Source of the DNA: Bifidobacteriaceae bacterium
Lineage (GTDB): Bacteria; Actinomycetota; Actinomycetes; Actinomycetales; WQXJ01
Direction: 5' to 3'
Assembly (NCBI GenBank): GCA_031266115.1
Contig: JAISBQ010000135.1
Coordinates: forward strand, 1 to 12,598
DNA: 12,598 nt
The position numbers and the translations under genes are program-made. Position 1 is the first letter of the stretch, and each line of letters opens with the position of its first letter. Shown here piece after piece: positions 1 to 7,470 of this stretch. Under the pieces are notes generated by a model. The model was not told where the DNA came from. It saw only the letters and a program-made list of their open reading frames with translations, and searched no databases.

Positions 1-10
1 CCGAGATTTC

Positions 11-175
11 GTCGAGACAAGTGTTGGTACGTTTCCGACAATCTATGCCACTCGCCCACCAGACCCGTCCGAGTGTTTACCCAGGTCACACGGTTGCCAC
101 CTGATCGAAGGCCACGGTCCGTGGGTCGGAAACGTACAGAAAACGCGTCGCAACAAATCTTGGTACGTTTCCGAC
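11..175. repeat. Two 29-bp direct repeats plus an inverted copy
   Basis: Positions 11-39 and 147-175 are imperfect direct repeats with four differences over 29 bp. Both end in the identical 16-mer TTGGTACGTTTCCGAC (24-39 and 160-175). An inverted copy, GTCGGAAACGTAC, lies at 125-137. With 163-175 it forms a perfect 13-bp inverted repeat around a 25-nt spacer. Such an arrangement fits multiple binding sites of a DNA-binding protein upstream of a gene outside the left edge, or a stem structure at the end of an element. I recognise no named operator or insertion-sequence end here. The repetition is certain; its function is unknown. Confidence 0.8.
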
Positions 176-551
176 CAGTCCACACCACCTGGCCATCCAG
201 ACCGGGCCCGACTCCCGGATCAGATGGCCTGTGACCTGACACCGCCGGTGTCCTCATCGCCGTCAGCGGGAAAAACCGACGATGACGTCACACCACGGGG
301 ACACGCGGCCGGCCCCCGGACAACAACACCCCCATCAGCGCGTCGAACCAGCGTTGAGCAGACGAGACGCGCGACCAGGCCCAACAACACCCCGAACAAC
401 CCGATTCCACATAACCCTCAAAGGCTCAACTGCTGTGAAGGTGGGCGGGAACCGTCATTCTCCGTGGGAGCGATGGGGCACGTCCCGGCGCTCCAGTAGC
501 TCGGCAGACACTGCGCCGCAGGCACAAGACGTCGCGGGAGAACGCGTGACC
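176..551. other. Stretch with no convincing gene
   Basis: This interval separates the left-edge repeats from the palindrome behind the DUF4143 ATPase gene. Short open frames run through it on both strands, but their translations are Arg/Pro/Thr-rich without recognisable domains, and the longest continues antisense into the ATPase gene. I see no ribosome binding site in front of a convincing start, no tRNA and no transposase remnant. The segment is most simply an intergenic region or a decayed gene. Confidence 0.5.
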
Positions 552-575
552 GGACCATGGCGGCCGCCATGGTCC
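552..575 (-). terminator. Perfect 24-bp palindrome, candidate terminator
   Basis: The sequence is a perfect 24-bp palindrome; each half reads GGACCATGGCGG on its own strand. It starts 20 nt beyond the stop codon of the minus-strand ATPase gene, where a terminator is expected. As RNA it can fold into a long GC-rich hairpin. There is no U-tract after it on either strand, so it would be a hairpin of the U-less type often proposed for actinobacteria. A palindromic protein-binding site is the alternative. Confidence 0.5.
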
Positions 576-594
576 TTCGAATCGCTCAGTGTGC

Positions 595-1848
595 TCAGGT
601 CCACAGTGACGAGATGGGTGTGGCGAGGATATTCTCGGCCAATGCGAAGGATTGAGGTCCTGCGTGGAGAACGATTCCAGCGACGAACGTGTCCGGGAGT
701 TTGCGTGAGAGCCAAGTCAGGTGGCGAGCGTCGTCGGCATTCGGCGCGGCCGTCGCTTTGACCTCGATTCCGACGATGCGGCGTCCGGGCAATTCTAGAA
801 GAATATCCACCGCGTGCCGGCCACCCTTGTCCCTCAGGTGCATCATTCGCAACGGTCTTGGCAAGAACGATAGTTGCGGCCGGAGTTGCGCCGCCACGAA
901 CGTGTCGAGAAGGGCACCGAGTACATGTGGATCCTGGACGGCTTCATCAGCGCGGATACCGAGCACATGCAAGAACAGCGCCGTGTCCAGGACATACCGT
1001 TTCGGCATTGCCGCCAACCGGTCCAACCGGTCTGACCGCCACGCCGGCACGCGCTCGGAGAAGAACACCGATTCCAGAACATCCTCGTAGGCGGCGGCGG
1101 TGTTCTTTGCCACTCCGGCAGCGTCTCGCAGCGTGGCCTGGTCCACGATCCGTGATGAATTGACCGCTATGGCTTCAACAAACGAAGCGAACTTGCGTGG
1201 GTCAGGATCGGATCCAGCGAGCTTCACGTCGTTTGTCAACAGCTCCTGCACATAGCTCTCCAACCAGTATCCGCGCGTGTCCGCATCTGGGCGACGCAGA
1301 ACGAGGTCGGGGAACCCACCGGCCGACGCTGCATCCACATAGTCGAATACCGTCCAATCCGAATTCGGAGACTCGACCAACGACATAGGTTTGCTCAGGA
1401 GTTTCTCCACGAAGAGCGGTCCCTCAGTCCGGCGTATCTCCGCCTGTGTGAGGCCGAACACGTTTTGTCGCACTATCCGCCCTGTTGCGGGCCAGGTGTG
1501 TGCGACCCCGATGCGCACGCTACCGGTGAGGAGAAACTGCCCGCTTGCGGGATTCGTGTCCACGAGCCGCTTCACCGCACCGAGGATGTCGGGCGCCTCT
1601 TGCCACTCGTCTATCAACGCGGGTTTCGCCATCCGCGCCAGTGCAGCGTCCGGGTCGATCCGAAACGCTGCCGCCTCGCCCCGGCGATCAAGGCGGGCGA
1701 CACTGGATGCCAGTCGCTCGGCCGATGTCGTCTTGCCCGCGCCGCGAGGCCCCATCAGGCTTACGGCGGGCAGGGTTTGCAGGATTCTCTCCAGCGCCCT
1801 ATCCACCAGCCGTGGCAGATAGGTGTCCTGGAGGTGCTGGTCCGACAT
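595..1848 (-). CDS. AAA-family ATPase with DUF4143 domain
   Basis: A 417-residue protein of the AAA_14/DUF4143 type, a widespread family of stand-alone ATPases of unclear cellular role that are common in accessory DNA. Walker A is GPRGAGKTT at residues 33-41; a Walker B-like segment ALIDEWQEAP lies at 77-86, and a sensor-1-like LLTGS at 106-110. The DUF4143 part follows, with the typical GGFPD at 177-181. The C-terminus (about 337-364) has HLRDKGGRHAVDILLE and GIEVKA, resembling the D...ExK core of PD-(D/E)XK nuclease folds. The ATG at 1848 is chosen because AGGATAGGTGG precedes it directly on the minus strand. The frame stays open 18 codons further upstream, but that stretch lacks family similarity. 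It has no operon partner; a palindrome lies just after the stop. Family assignment is secure, substrate unknown. Confidence 0.88.
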   Translation of the reverse strand: MSDQHLQDTYLPRLVDRALERILQTLPAVSLMGPRGAGKTTSAERLASSVARLDRRGEAAAFRIDPDAALARMAKPALIDEWQEAPDILGAVKRLVDTNPASGQFLLTGSVRIGVAHTWPATGRIVRQNVFGLTQAEIRRTEGPLFVEKLLSKPMSLVESPNSDWTVFDYVDAASAGGFPDLVLRRPDADTRGYWLESYVQELLTNDVKLAGSDPDPRKFASFVEAIAVNSSRIVDQATLRDAAGVAKNTAAAYEDVLESVFFSERVPAWRSDRLDRLAAMPKRYVLDTALFLHVLGIRADEAVQDPHVLGALLDTFVAAQLRPQLSFLPRPLRMMHLRDKGGRHAVDILLELPGRRIVGIEVKATAAPNADDARHLTWLSRKLPDTFVAGIVLHAGPQSFALAENILATPISSLWT

Positions 1849-1952
1849 GCCACCTATCCTACGACGTTCACCGCAAGATTGACCGTCTGGCGCACCTCGC
1901 ATTGATCACATAGCGCAGCTGAGCCTGACCATTTGGCTCGCGAAGGGCGCAC

Positions 1953-2348
1953 TCACGCGCCGCGGCTCAGCGCGGTAGCCAGGGTGTGAGCCGCCCACCA
2001 TCCGAGGGCGACCATGACGAGCGACAGGCCAGTGTTGAGGCCGATGTTGCCGGCCGCGGCGAGGTAGTGACGCTCGGTGAGCATGGTGAAGGTCTCGACG
2101 CTGAACGCGGAATACGTGCTCAGACCCCCCAGGAGCCCCACGCCGAGGAACACCCGCAGGCGCTCGGACCCGGCATGTGCCTCGCCTGCAGCGCCAAGCA
2201 GGAACCCGGCAGCGAAGGCCGCCACGCAGTTGACGAGCAGTGTCCCGAGCGGGAACTGCGGCACCAGAGCGGCGGCCGCCTTGGACGCGAGGTACCGGGC
2301 GCAACACCCGAGGGCTCCACCCGCACCGACCAGCAGCAACTCACCCAC
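1953..2348 (-). CDS. crcB: CrcB/FluC fluoride ion channel
   Basis: A 131-residue, four-helix membrane protein of the CrcB/FluC family, a dimeric channel that lets toxic fluoride leave the cytoplasm. The family signatures are all present: GAGGALGCCARY at residues 8-19, GTLLVN at 35-40 with the conserved Asn, and GGLSTYSAFSVE at 74-85, which corresponds to the conserved pore segment (often STFSTF in the family). I start it at the GTG at 2348 because GGGAGG lies six bases upstream and because this gives the usual length and N-terminus. An ATG at 2405 would add 19 residues unlike the family, and it falls inside a possible fluoride riboswitch. Many actinobacteria carry two adjacent crcB genes; only one is present here. 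The neighbouring ATPase and toxin-antitoxin genes are not functionally related. Confidence 0.93.
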   Translation of the reverse strand: MGELLLVGAGGALGCCARYLASKAAAALVPQFPLGTLLVNCVAAFAAGFLLGAAGEAHAGSERLRVFLGVGLLGGLSTYSAFSVETFTMLTERHYLAAAGNIGLNTGLSLVMVALGWWAAHTLATALSRGA

Positions 2349-2354
2349 ACCAAA

Positions 2355-2360
2355 CCTCCC
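2355..2360 (-). promoter_or_regulatory. Shine-Dalgarno site that fixes the crcB start
   Basis: GGGAGG on the minus strand, followed by TTTGGT and then the GTG at 2348-2346. The match and six-base spacing are near ideal and decide the start. The same six bases are complementary to CCUCCC at 2444-2439, inside the putative riboswitch, so the leader could in principle pair with and mask this site. Confidence 0.75.
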
Positions 2361-2393
2361 ACAATCACCCGCGACGCAAGCCCACGCGCCATC

Positions 2394-2456
2394 CTTAGAA
2401 GCCATCAGCGAGATTGCGGTTCGACCGTGCGAGGTACCGGGAGGCATTCATTCCCA
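2394..2456 (-). promoter_or_regulatory. Possible fluoride riboswitch (crcB motif)
   Basis: The minus-strand leader 46-108 nt before the crcB GTG resembles known crcB-motif RNAs at both ends. The 5' part is GGGA, loop AUGAAUGCC, UCCC (2455-2439), comparable to the stem-loop that begins GGCGAUG in characterised examples. The 3' part is CUGAUGGCUUCUA (2408-2396), very close to the CUGAUGGCCUCUA end of the Thermotoga aptamer. The loop GAAUGCC can pair with GGCUUC if one U bulges, as the pseudoknot requires. The weak point is the middle: I cannot draw a good second stem ending directly at CUGAUG. Location and both ends support it; a covariance-model score is needed to accept it. Confidence 0.42.
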
Positions 2457-2589
2457 GGCACGGCACCCTAGCACCGAACCCACGCCCCTGTAGCCCACGT
2501 CGGTTGGGGCCAAGTCTGGCCGCTCACCAGCACCGATCCAGGCCTCGCCCCCAGTCGGCGAGTCCCCTTCTTGCCCCAAGGTTCCCGCG

Positions 2590-2595
2590 TATGAT
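2590..2595 (+). promoter_or_regulatory. Candidate -10 element for the vapBC45-like operon
   Basis: TATGAT lies 35 bp before the vapB start, matching TATAAT at five of six positions. Transcription from it would begin near 2601 and give a leader of about 30 nt carrying the GGGAGGGGGG ribosome binding site. No good -35 box is seen at the standard distance, so the element is a single-motif prediction. Confidence 0.4.
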
Positions 2596-2630
2596 GACTG
2601 ACCTTGGGACTAGCACGGGAGGGGGGCAGC

Positions 2631-3278
2631 ATGAGCGCAGATGCTCGCTTCACGGTACCTCTCTATACCGCCTCCTCCGCGGCGTCACATGTGGCGATGC
2701 CCCGCTCGACTCTGAACCGATGGATGGGGCGAGACCAGCTATTGACCTCGGTGTCTGGGCGCGGCCGTCAGCCCCGTCTGCCCTTTATCGGCCTTGTCGA
2801 GGCCCAGTTCTACAAGGGTCTGCGAAACACCGGTCTGTCGATGCAGGCGATCAACTCTGGCATGGTGGAGGTGCGCCGAGCCCTCGGTGATCGGATGTTG
2901 GCGAAGGGCGTGATAGCTCACGACGGCAAGGATATTCTCATGAATCTCGCCGACCGCGGTGATCCAGACTGGGTTCGGGCTCGTGATCGCCAGGGCGGCC
3001 TTCCCGAGATCATTGAGATCGGATTAAAGCCTATCGAGTGGGCGGCAGACGGTTTGCCACAGCGAGTCCGACTGATCGCATATGGGGACAATATGGTCGC
3101 TGCCGATCCTCGCGTCGCTCTTGGGCAGCCGTTCGTCGTCTCGTCGGGTGCGCGGGTCGAAGACATTATTGATCTGTTCAGGGCAGGAGAGGATCTTGCC
3201 ACGGTCTCTCATGAAATGGGTGTCAACCCTCGTGATGTCGAGGCCATCGTCCGAGCCCACCTTCCCCTCGCGGCCTGA
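2631..3278 (+). CDS. VapB45-like antitoxin (HTH plus DUF433)
   Basis: A 215-residue protein with an N-terminal MerR-like helix-turn-helix region (about residues 8-35, YTASSAASHVAMPRSTLNRWM) and a C-terminal DUF433 domain (about 155-213, including ADPRVALGQPFVVSSGARVEDIIDLFRAGED). This architecture is that of the VapB45 group (Mycobacterium tuberculosis Rv2018 type), paired with a PIN-like toxin. It should neutralise the toxin and bind its own promoter. The ATG at 2631 follows GGGAGGGGGG at a good distance; an ATG nine codons upstream lacks such a site. The 3' end overlaps the toxin frame by 44 nt. The antitoxin looks intact while its partner is interrupted. Confidence 0.82.
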   Translation: MSADARFTVPLYTASSAASHVAMPRSTLNRWMGRDQLLTSVSGRGRQPRLPFIGLVEAQFYKGLRNTGLSMQAINSGMVEVRRALGDRMLAKGVIAHDGKDILMNLADRGDPDWVRARDRQGGLPEIIEIGLKPIEWAADGLPQRVRLIAYGDNMVAADPRVALGQPFVVSSGARVEDIIDLFRAGEDLATVSHEMGVNPRDVEAIVRAHLPLAA

Positions 3279-3669
3279 GTTACTGATCGACCAGAGCCTG
3301 GGGCGCATCGCTGTGCCTGCCTTCTTCCGCGGTGAGGGTTTTGTCGTGACAACCATTGTGGACATGTTCGGGCGCGCTGATGTTCCCGACGCCCAATGGA
3401 TTCGCGAGGCTGGCTAGCGAGACATGGTAGTGGCCCATAAGGACGCACGCATCCGCTACCGACCGGCCGAAAGGAAAGCGGTGGTGGAGTCCGGATTGCG
3501 CATGCTGTGTTTGGCCAATGGCAACATGCGAGCCCAGGATCAGGTCGCTTGCTTTCAATCCAATCTTCGCGCAATTGAGCGGATGTGGGGCGTGCCCGGG
3601 CCCTGGATAGTCACGGTCCGCCGCAAGGGGGGTTCAGCGCGAGAGTCTGGAGTGAGCCTGGGGCGCTGA
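3235..3669 (+). pseudogene. VapC45-like PIN toxin split by an in-frame TAG
   Basis: Two open segments in one frame (to 3417 and from 3418) together form one VapC45-type PIN-like ribonuclease of 145 codons. Before the break are LLIDQSLG (Asp19) and GRADVPDAQWIREAG (Asp49, Asp52). After it are RDMVVAHKDARIRYRPAE (Asp70) and a C-terminus ending near PWIVTVRRKGG. The only lesion is the TAG at 3415-3417, codon 61; the frame is unchanged on both sides, so this is a nonsense change and not a frameshift. It separates acidic residues expected to share one active site, so the truncated product should be inactive. I place the start at the ATG at 3235, overlapping the antitoxin gene, though its ribosome site is weak. 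Sequencing error, stop-codon read-through or a restart at the ATG at 3424 are alternatives. Confidence 0.8.
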
Positions 3670-3671
3670 TG

Positions 3672-4520
3672 TCAGGGGTGGACGATGGCGGGGGTGAAGT
3701 GTGCGCGACGCGCCGTGCGGCGCAGTGCCGTGAGTACCGCCGGGCCGAGTATCACGATGAGCACCACGTCGGTGACGGCACGGCCAGTATCCCAAGTCCC
3801 CGTCGACGTGAGCACCGTAAACACCGCGAAGTGGGCCAGGTTGTCGCCCAGCGGTGCGGCCGGATCATAGGCGAGGCCACCGGTGTCACCCATGGTCGCC
3901 CCGCTGATGAACGGCCAGAACCACAGGTTCATCAGGGCGCCAAACACATACGCGGCGAGCGCGCCATAGACCGCGAGCAGTGCGAGTTCGCCGCGACCGC
4001 GCAGCTCGCGGCCACCCAGCCTGTCCGGCAGGAGCCCCGCCCCCATCCCCACCCACGCCGCGGCGAGCCTCTGGAACGGCAGCCCGGGTCCGACCCCAGC
4101 CGTGATGAGGGCTGAAGCCAGCAGCGAGGTACATCCCAGCGTGAACCCGAACCCTGGCCCGAACACCCTGCCGGCGAGGATGAGCAGGAAAAACACCGTC
4201 TCGACCCCACCAGTGCCTGCGCCGAGTGGACGCAACGCGGCGTTCACGGCGCTGAGCAGTCCCAAAATCGCCACCGCTTTGGCATCCAGCCCGCCCTCGC
4301 TGAGCTGCGCAAGCACGAGCGCCACAATCACCGGCAGGATCGCCACAAACGCGAACGGCGCGTCCATCCCATGCCCGGTACCCCCCGGAGACGGCGGCAT
4401 GATGAGCGGCCAGGCGAACATCCACGCCCCCGCCGCGCTGGCGATCCCAAGGACGATGCCGGCCCTGCGGCCAACCGGCACCGCGTCGAGTTCGCACACC
4501 CGCACCCCCCGCCGGCTCAC
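3672..4520 (-). CDS. ECF transporter S component, probably for cobalamin
   Basis: A 282-residue integral membrane protein with about six to seven hydrophobic helices, including residues 20-42, 53-73, 80-98, 106-125, 145-165, 178-204 and 228-265. It is the substrate-binding subunit of an ECF importer by position and by its S-component-like core GRVFGPGFGFTLGCTSLLASAL and GPGLPFQRLAAAWVG (residues 117-158). It starts at GTG 4520, whose bases overlap the ATPase stop (GTGA). A much longer open frame upstream is only a shadow of the ATPase gene. Sequence alone does not reveal the ligand. Cobalamin is inferred from the riboswitch and the intrinsic-factor-like protein of the same operon. At 282 residues it is longer than many S components. 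Its stop lies two bases from the convergent toxin reading frame, with no room for a terminator. Confidence 0.8.
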   Translation of the reverse strand: MSRRGVRVCELDAVPVGRRAGIVLGIASAAGAWMFAWPLIMPPSPGGTGHGMDAPFAFVAILPVIVALVLAQLSEGGLDAKAVAILGLLSAVNAALRPLGAGTGGVETVFFLLILAGRVFGPGFGFTLGCTSLLASALITAGVGPGLPFQRLAAAWVGMGAGLLPDRLGGRELRGRGELALLAVYGALAAYVFGALMNLWFWPFISGATMGDTGGLAYDPAAPLGDNLAHFAVFTVLTSTGTWDTGRAVTDVVLIVILGPAVLTALRRTARRAHFTPAIVHP

Positions 4521-6178
4521 GGGGCACCATCCGACGATGCCACACGGGGTCTCAGGGCAGCAGCGACCTCGGCGACCGTGAGCGCCTGGGCCGGGGCGAC
4601 CACCTTGGCGACCTGCGGGGCGAACACCGTGGATCCGGCGAGAACCTCGGCGGCCGGTCCCTCGGCGATCACCTCCCCGGCCGCCATCACCAGTGCCCGC
4701 TCGGCCACACCGGCCGCGAATTCGACATCGTGGGTGGCCACGCAGATAGCCCGGCCCCCCGCCGCCAGTCGGGTCAACGCCGCGGTAAGGGCGGCCTTGG
4801 CGACATAGTCGAGACCCCGTGTCGGCTCGTCCAACAACAGGACCGGTGCGTTCGCTGCGGTTTGGATGGCGAGGACCAGGGCAACCCGTTGACCCTCGGA
4901 CAGGTCTCGCGGATGCATCGCGGGGTCGATTCCGGGCACCATGCGATCGAGAATGCGACGGCATGTTCCCGCAGTGGACCTGCATGCCGTGTCGGCCTCG
5001 GCGCACTCGGCCTCGACAGTGTCGAGGTACAGCAAGTCGGATGCCTCCTGTGGGACTAGGCGCACGGCCGCAAGCATCGCCGCGCGCCCCGTTCCGTTCA
5101 GCCTCACCCCGTTGACGGACCATGTTCCGGCGCTCGGTGTCCGCGCGCCGGCGAGCGCCCACAGCAGCGACGATTTCCCGGATCCGTTGCGTCCCATGAG
5201 CGCAGTGACCCGGCCGGCTGGGAGGCGGAACGTCGCGCCCCGCACGGCCCTGACCGGCCCGTAGTCCACATCGATGCCCCGCGCCACAAGCCCCTCGCCG
5301 TGGGCGTCGCGGTCTGCGCCCGGGAGGGAACCGGCGTCGGCGGCGGGCTGGCGAGGCATGGTCGCGGCGAGACGAGCAGGAAGACCACTGCGGGTGGCGG
5401 CCCGTCGGGCGTCGCGGACCGACAGTGGCAGGGGATGCCACCCCTCCAGGCGCCCCAACTCGACCACCGGCGGGGCAAGAGGAGCATGGGCGATGAGGTC
5501 GGCGGGAGGACCGCTGCGCACGCGGCCGGCCTCCACCACGACCAACCGATCGGCATAGTCGAGCACGCGCTCCAGCCGGTGCTCGGCCACCAGAGCGGTG
5601 ACACCCGTGTCGTGGACCAAGCGAAGCACCGCTGCGAGCACCTCCTCGGTGGAGCCAGGATCCAGGGCGCTGGTGGGTTCGTCGAGGATGAGAATGCGCG
5701 CGCCCGCCGCCAAGACCGCGGCGATCGCCGCGCGCTGGGCTTGTCCGCCTGACAGCGTGTGCACCGTCCGATGGCGCAGATCGGCTATCCCCAGCAGGTC
5801 CAGTGTTTCCTCGACCCGGGTGCGCATGGTACGCGGCGGCACCCCGAGGCGCTCCATGCCATAGGCGAGCTCGCCCTCGACGGTGTCTGCGACGAAGCCG
5901 GCGAGCGGGTCTTGACGCACCACACCGACGATGTGCGCGAGGTCGCGGGGGCGGTGGTCACGGGTATCGAGACCCCCCACAGTGACCTGTCCGGACACCG
6001 TGCCGCCGGTGAAATGGGGAACGTGGCCTGAGGCAGCGCCGAGGAGAGTCGACTTGCCACACCCTGTGGTGCCGGTCACCAGCGCAAACTCCCCCTCGCC
6101 GACGTGGAGCGTGACATCGCGCACCACCGGGGCGTGAGCGCCGGCGTACCGGATGGTGACATCGGTGAACCGGATCAT
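4517..6178 (-). CDS. Fused double ECF-transporter ATPase (EcfA-EcfA')
   Basis: A 553-residue cytoplasmic protein containing two ABC ATPase domains, equivalent to EcfA and EcfA' fused; it powers the importer through the T component. Domain 1: Walker A GTTGCGKST at 36-44, Q-loop Gln89, signature LSGGQ at 142-146, Walker B with LDEPTSALD at 165-173, switch His200. Domain 2: Walker A GRNGSGKSS at 329-337, Q-loop Gln377, signature LSEGQ at 426-430, LLLDEPTRGLD at 447-457, His483. The linker is roughly 245-295. The second signature has Glu instead of the first Gly, a tolerated but noticeable change. The ATG at 6178 overlaps the EcfT stop as ATGA and has GAGG seven bases before it. The frame is open 106 codons further upstream, but that part lies antisense-free within ecfT and is not ATPase-like. 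Confidence 0.93.
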   Translation of the reverse strand: MIRFTDVTIRYAGAHAPVVRDVTLHVGEGEFALVTGTTGCGKSTLLGAASGHVPHFTGGTVSGQVTVGGLDTRDHRPRDLAHIVGVVRQDPLAGFVADTVEGELAYGMERLGVPPRTMRTRVEETLDLLGIADLRHRTVHTLSGGQAQRAAIAAVLAAGARILILDEPTSALDPGSTEEVLAAVLRLVHDTGVTALVAEHRLERVLDYADRLVVVEAGRVRSGPPADLIAHAPLAPPVVELGRLEGWHPLPLSVRDARRAATRSGLPARLAATMPRQPAADAGSLPGADRDAHGEGLVARGIDVDYGPVRAVRGATFRLPAGRVTALMGRNGSGKSSLLWALAGARTPSAGTWSVNGVRLNGTGRAAMLAAVRLVPQEASDLLYLDTVEAECAEADTACRSTAGTCRRILDRMVPGIDPAMHPRDLSEGQRVALVLAIQTAANAPVLLLDEPTRGLDYVAKAALTAALTRLAAGGRAICVATHDVEFAAGVAERALVMAAGEVIAEGPAAEVLAGSTVFAPQVAKVVAPAQALTVAEVAAALRPRVASSDGAP

Positions 6179-7470
6179 GGCGCGCCTCGCGATGTCGACA
6201 GGGGCGGGGGAGGAGCCGCGATTCCCGGTAGCGCGGCGATCGCTCCGGCCAGCACCACGGCACCGGTCACGGCTGGCCACGCCTGGGGGATCGGAGCCGG
6301 GAACATCATCACCGGGTCCGTGGCGGCGCACCGCGCCAGGATGGCGGCTGCCGCGATCCCACTCGCAGCCGCGACCCATTCGAGCCATCCCCACGGGTCT
6401 GGCCGGTAGCGAGACGAGACGCTTCGCCGGCCAGCCGCCCACAGACCCACGCAGGCCAGTCCGGCCCCGCTGGCGAGCAGCGGTCCGCCCACCCACGCAG
6501 AGGTGCCAGAGGTGTCAAGTAGCGCGTAGGCACTGACCGCGAGCGCGCCCACCGCGGTGAGAAGGATTCCAGTGGTGACCCGCCGGTGAACCGTCGTCAA
6601 CGCGGCGCGTCGGCCGTAGCCACGGGCATCCATGGCGGCAGCCAACTCGACGGACCGGTCCAGGGCGTCGACGAGGACGGGCATGAGCACCTGGCGGACC
6701 ACCCGCCATCGTCCACCGGCGCCGCCCCGCAAAGCCCGCGCCCGGTTCACCCGTTCCACGGACTGTGCCAACTGAGGGAACACGGACACGGCCACGGTCA
6801 ACACGGCACCGAGTTCTTCCAACGCTCCCGGCACCGCCGCCAGGAGCCGCTTCGGGTTGGCCAGGGCGTTGGCCGCTCCCACACACACAACCATCGTCGC
6901 TAACTGCAGCCCACCGTAGAACCCGGAGGCCAGCGCCTCGGCCGAGACCGGCCCCCCACACGAGACCCCGCCCAACGATTCGGGCATGGCGAGCCGGGGC
7001 AGAGTGAACAGCACGGTGGGTCCGCCGCCGGCAAACACAATCCGGAACGCTGTGCGCAGAGCCACGATGGTCGCCCCCAGCACCGCGTACAGCCGAAACG
7101 CCCGCGCCCACGGGGTGTCCGCCCGTCGCAGGGCCACCACCAGGCAGACTGCGGCAATCAGCAGGCCAAGGACCAGCGGGTTGGTGGTCCGCGCGGCCGC
7201 GACCGCTAGCCCCAGGGCCCACACCCACCATGCCCCCGGATGGAGCGTGCGCTCACGCCGCCTGAGCGCACGGCCGGGCCGAACCGATCGGTGATCCGTT
7301 GCCGACCGTGCTGAGCCATATGTCGCCCTGGCGTCGGGGCGGACTGCGGTCGGGCGGCCTTTGACCTCGCTGCTTGGCGGCCCCATGTCGCGTATCGACG
7401 CACCGTCCAGCGGGCGTCTCAGGCGCCGCTGGGACGCGGATACATCAGCGCTGGGTCCTTGAGTCGTCAT
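6175..7470 (-). CDS. EcfT/CbiQ-type transmembrane T component
   Basis: A 431-residue CbiQ-family protein, the transmembrane scaffold that couples the ATPases to the S component. The recognisable part begins at LHPGAWWVWALGLAVAAA (residues 76-93), a typical EcfT opening. The two cytoplasmic Ala-Arg-Gly coupling motifs are visible: ARALRGG at 244-250 and AAAMDARGYG at 277-286. Further hydrophobic segments follow at about 300-345 and 362-420, so it is longer than minimal EcfT proteins. The ATG at 7470 overlaps the previous stop as ATGA, which favours coupled translation, but no clear ribosome site is present. The first 75 residues are Arg/Ser-rich, without helices, and use many codons ending in A or T. 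A later start such as the ATG at 7386 remains possible. Confidence 0.87.
   Translation of the reverse strand: MTTQGPSADVSASQRRLRRPLDGASIRDMGPPSSEVKGRPTAVRPDARATYGSARSATDHRSVRPGRALRRRERTLHPGAWWVWALGLAVAAARTTNPLVLGLLIAAVCLVVALRRADTPWARAFRLYAVLGATIVALRTAFRIVFAGGGPTVLFTLPRLAMPESLGGVSCGGPVSAEALASGFYGGLQLATMVVCVGAANALANPKRLLAAVPGALEELGAVLTVAVSVFPQLAQSVERVNRARALRGGAGGRWRVVRQVLMPVLVDALDRSVELAAAMDARGYGRRAALTTVHRRVTTGILLTAVGALAVSAYALLDTSGTSAWVGGPLLASGAGLACVGLWAAGRRSVSSRYRPDPWGWLEWVAAASGIAAAAILARCAATDPVMMFPAPIPQAWPAVTGAVVLAGAIAALPGIAAPPPPLSTSRGAP

Noticed and set aside
11..175. CRISPR array
   Set aside because: Only three copies, one inverted, with unequal spacing and no cas genes nearby.
224..761. Two overlapping plus-strand open frames at the left (91 and 159 residues)
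   Set aside because: Low-complexity Arg/Pro/Thr-rich translations, no domain, no ribosome site, and the longer one runs antisense into the ATPase gene.
2349..2447. Longer crcB start at the ATG at 2405 or 2447
   Set aside because: The added residues are unlike CrcB, the ATG at 2405 falls in a riboswitch-like leader, and the GTG at 2348 has an excellent ribosome site and gives normal length.
3672..5441. 589-residue version of the S component
   Set aside because: The N-terminal 300 residues are an out-of-frame shadow of the ATPase gene; the GTG at 4520 overlapping the ATPase stop is the logical start.
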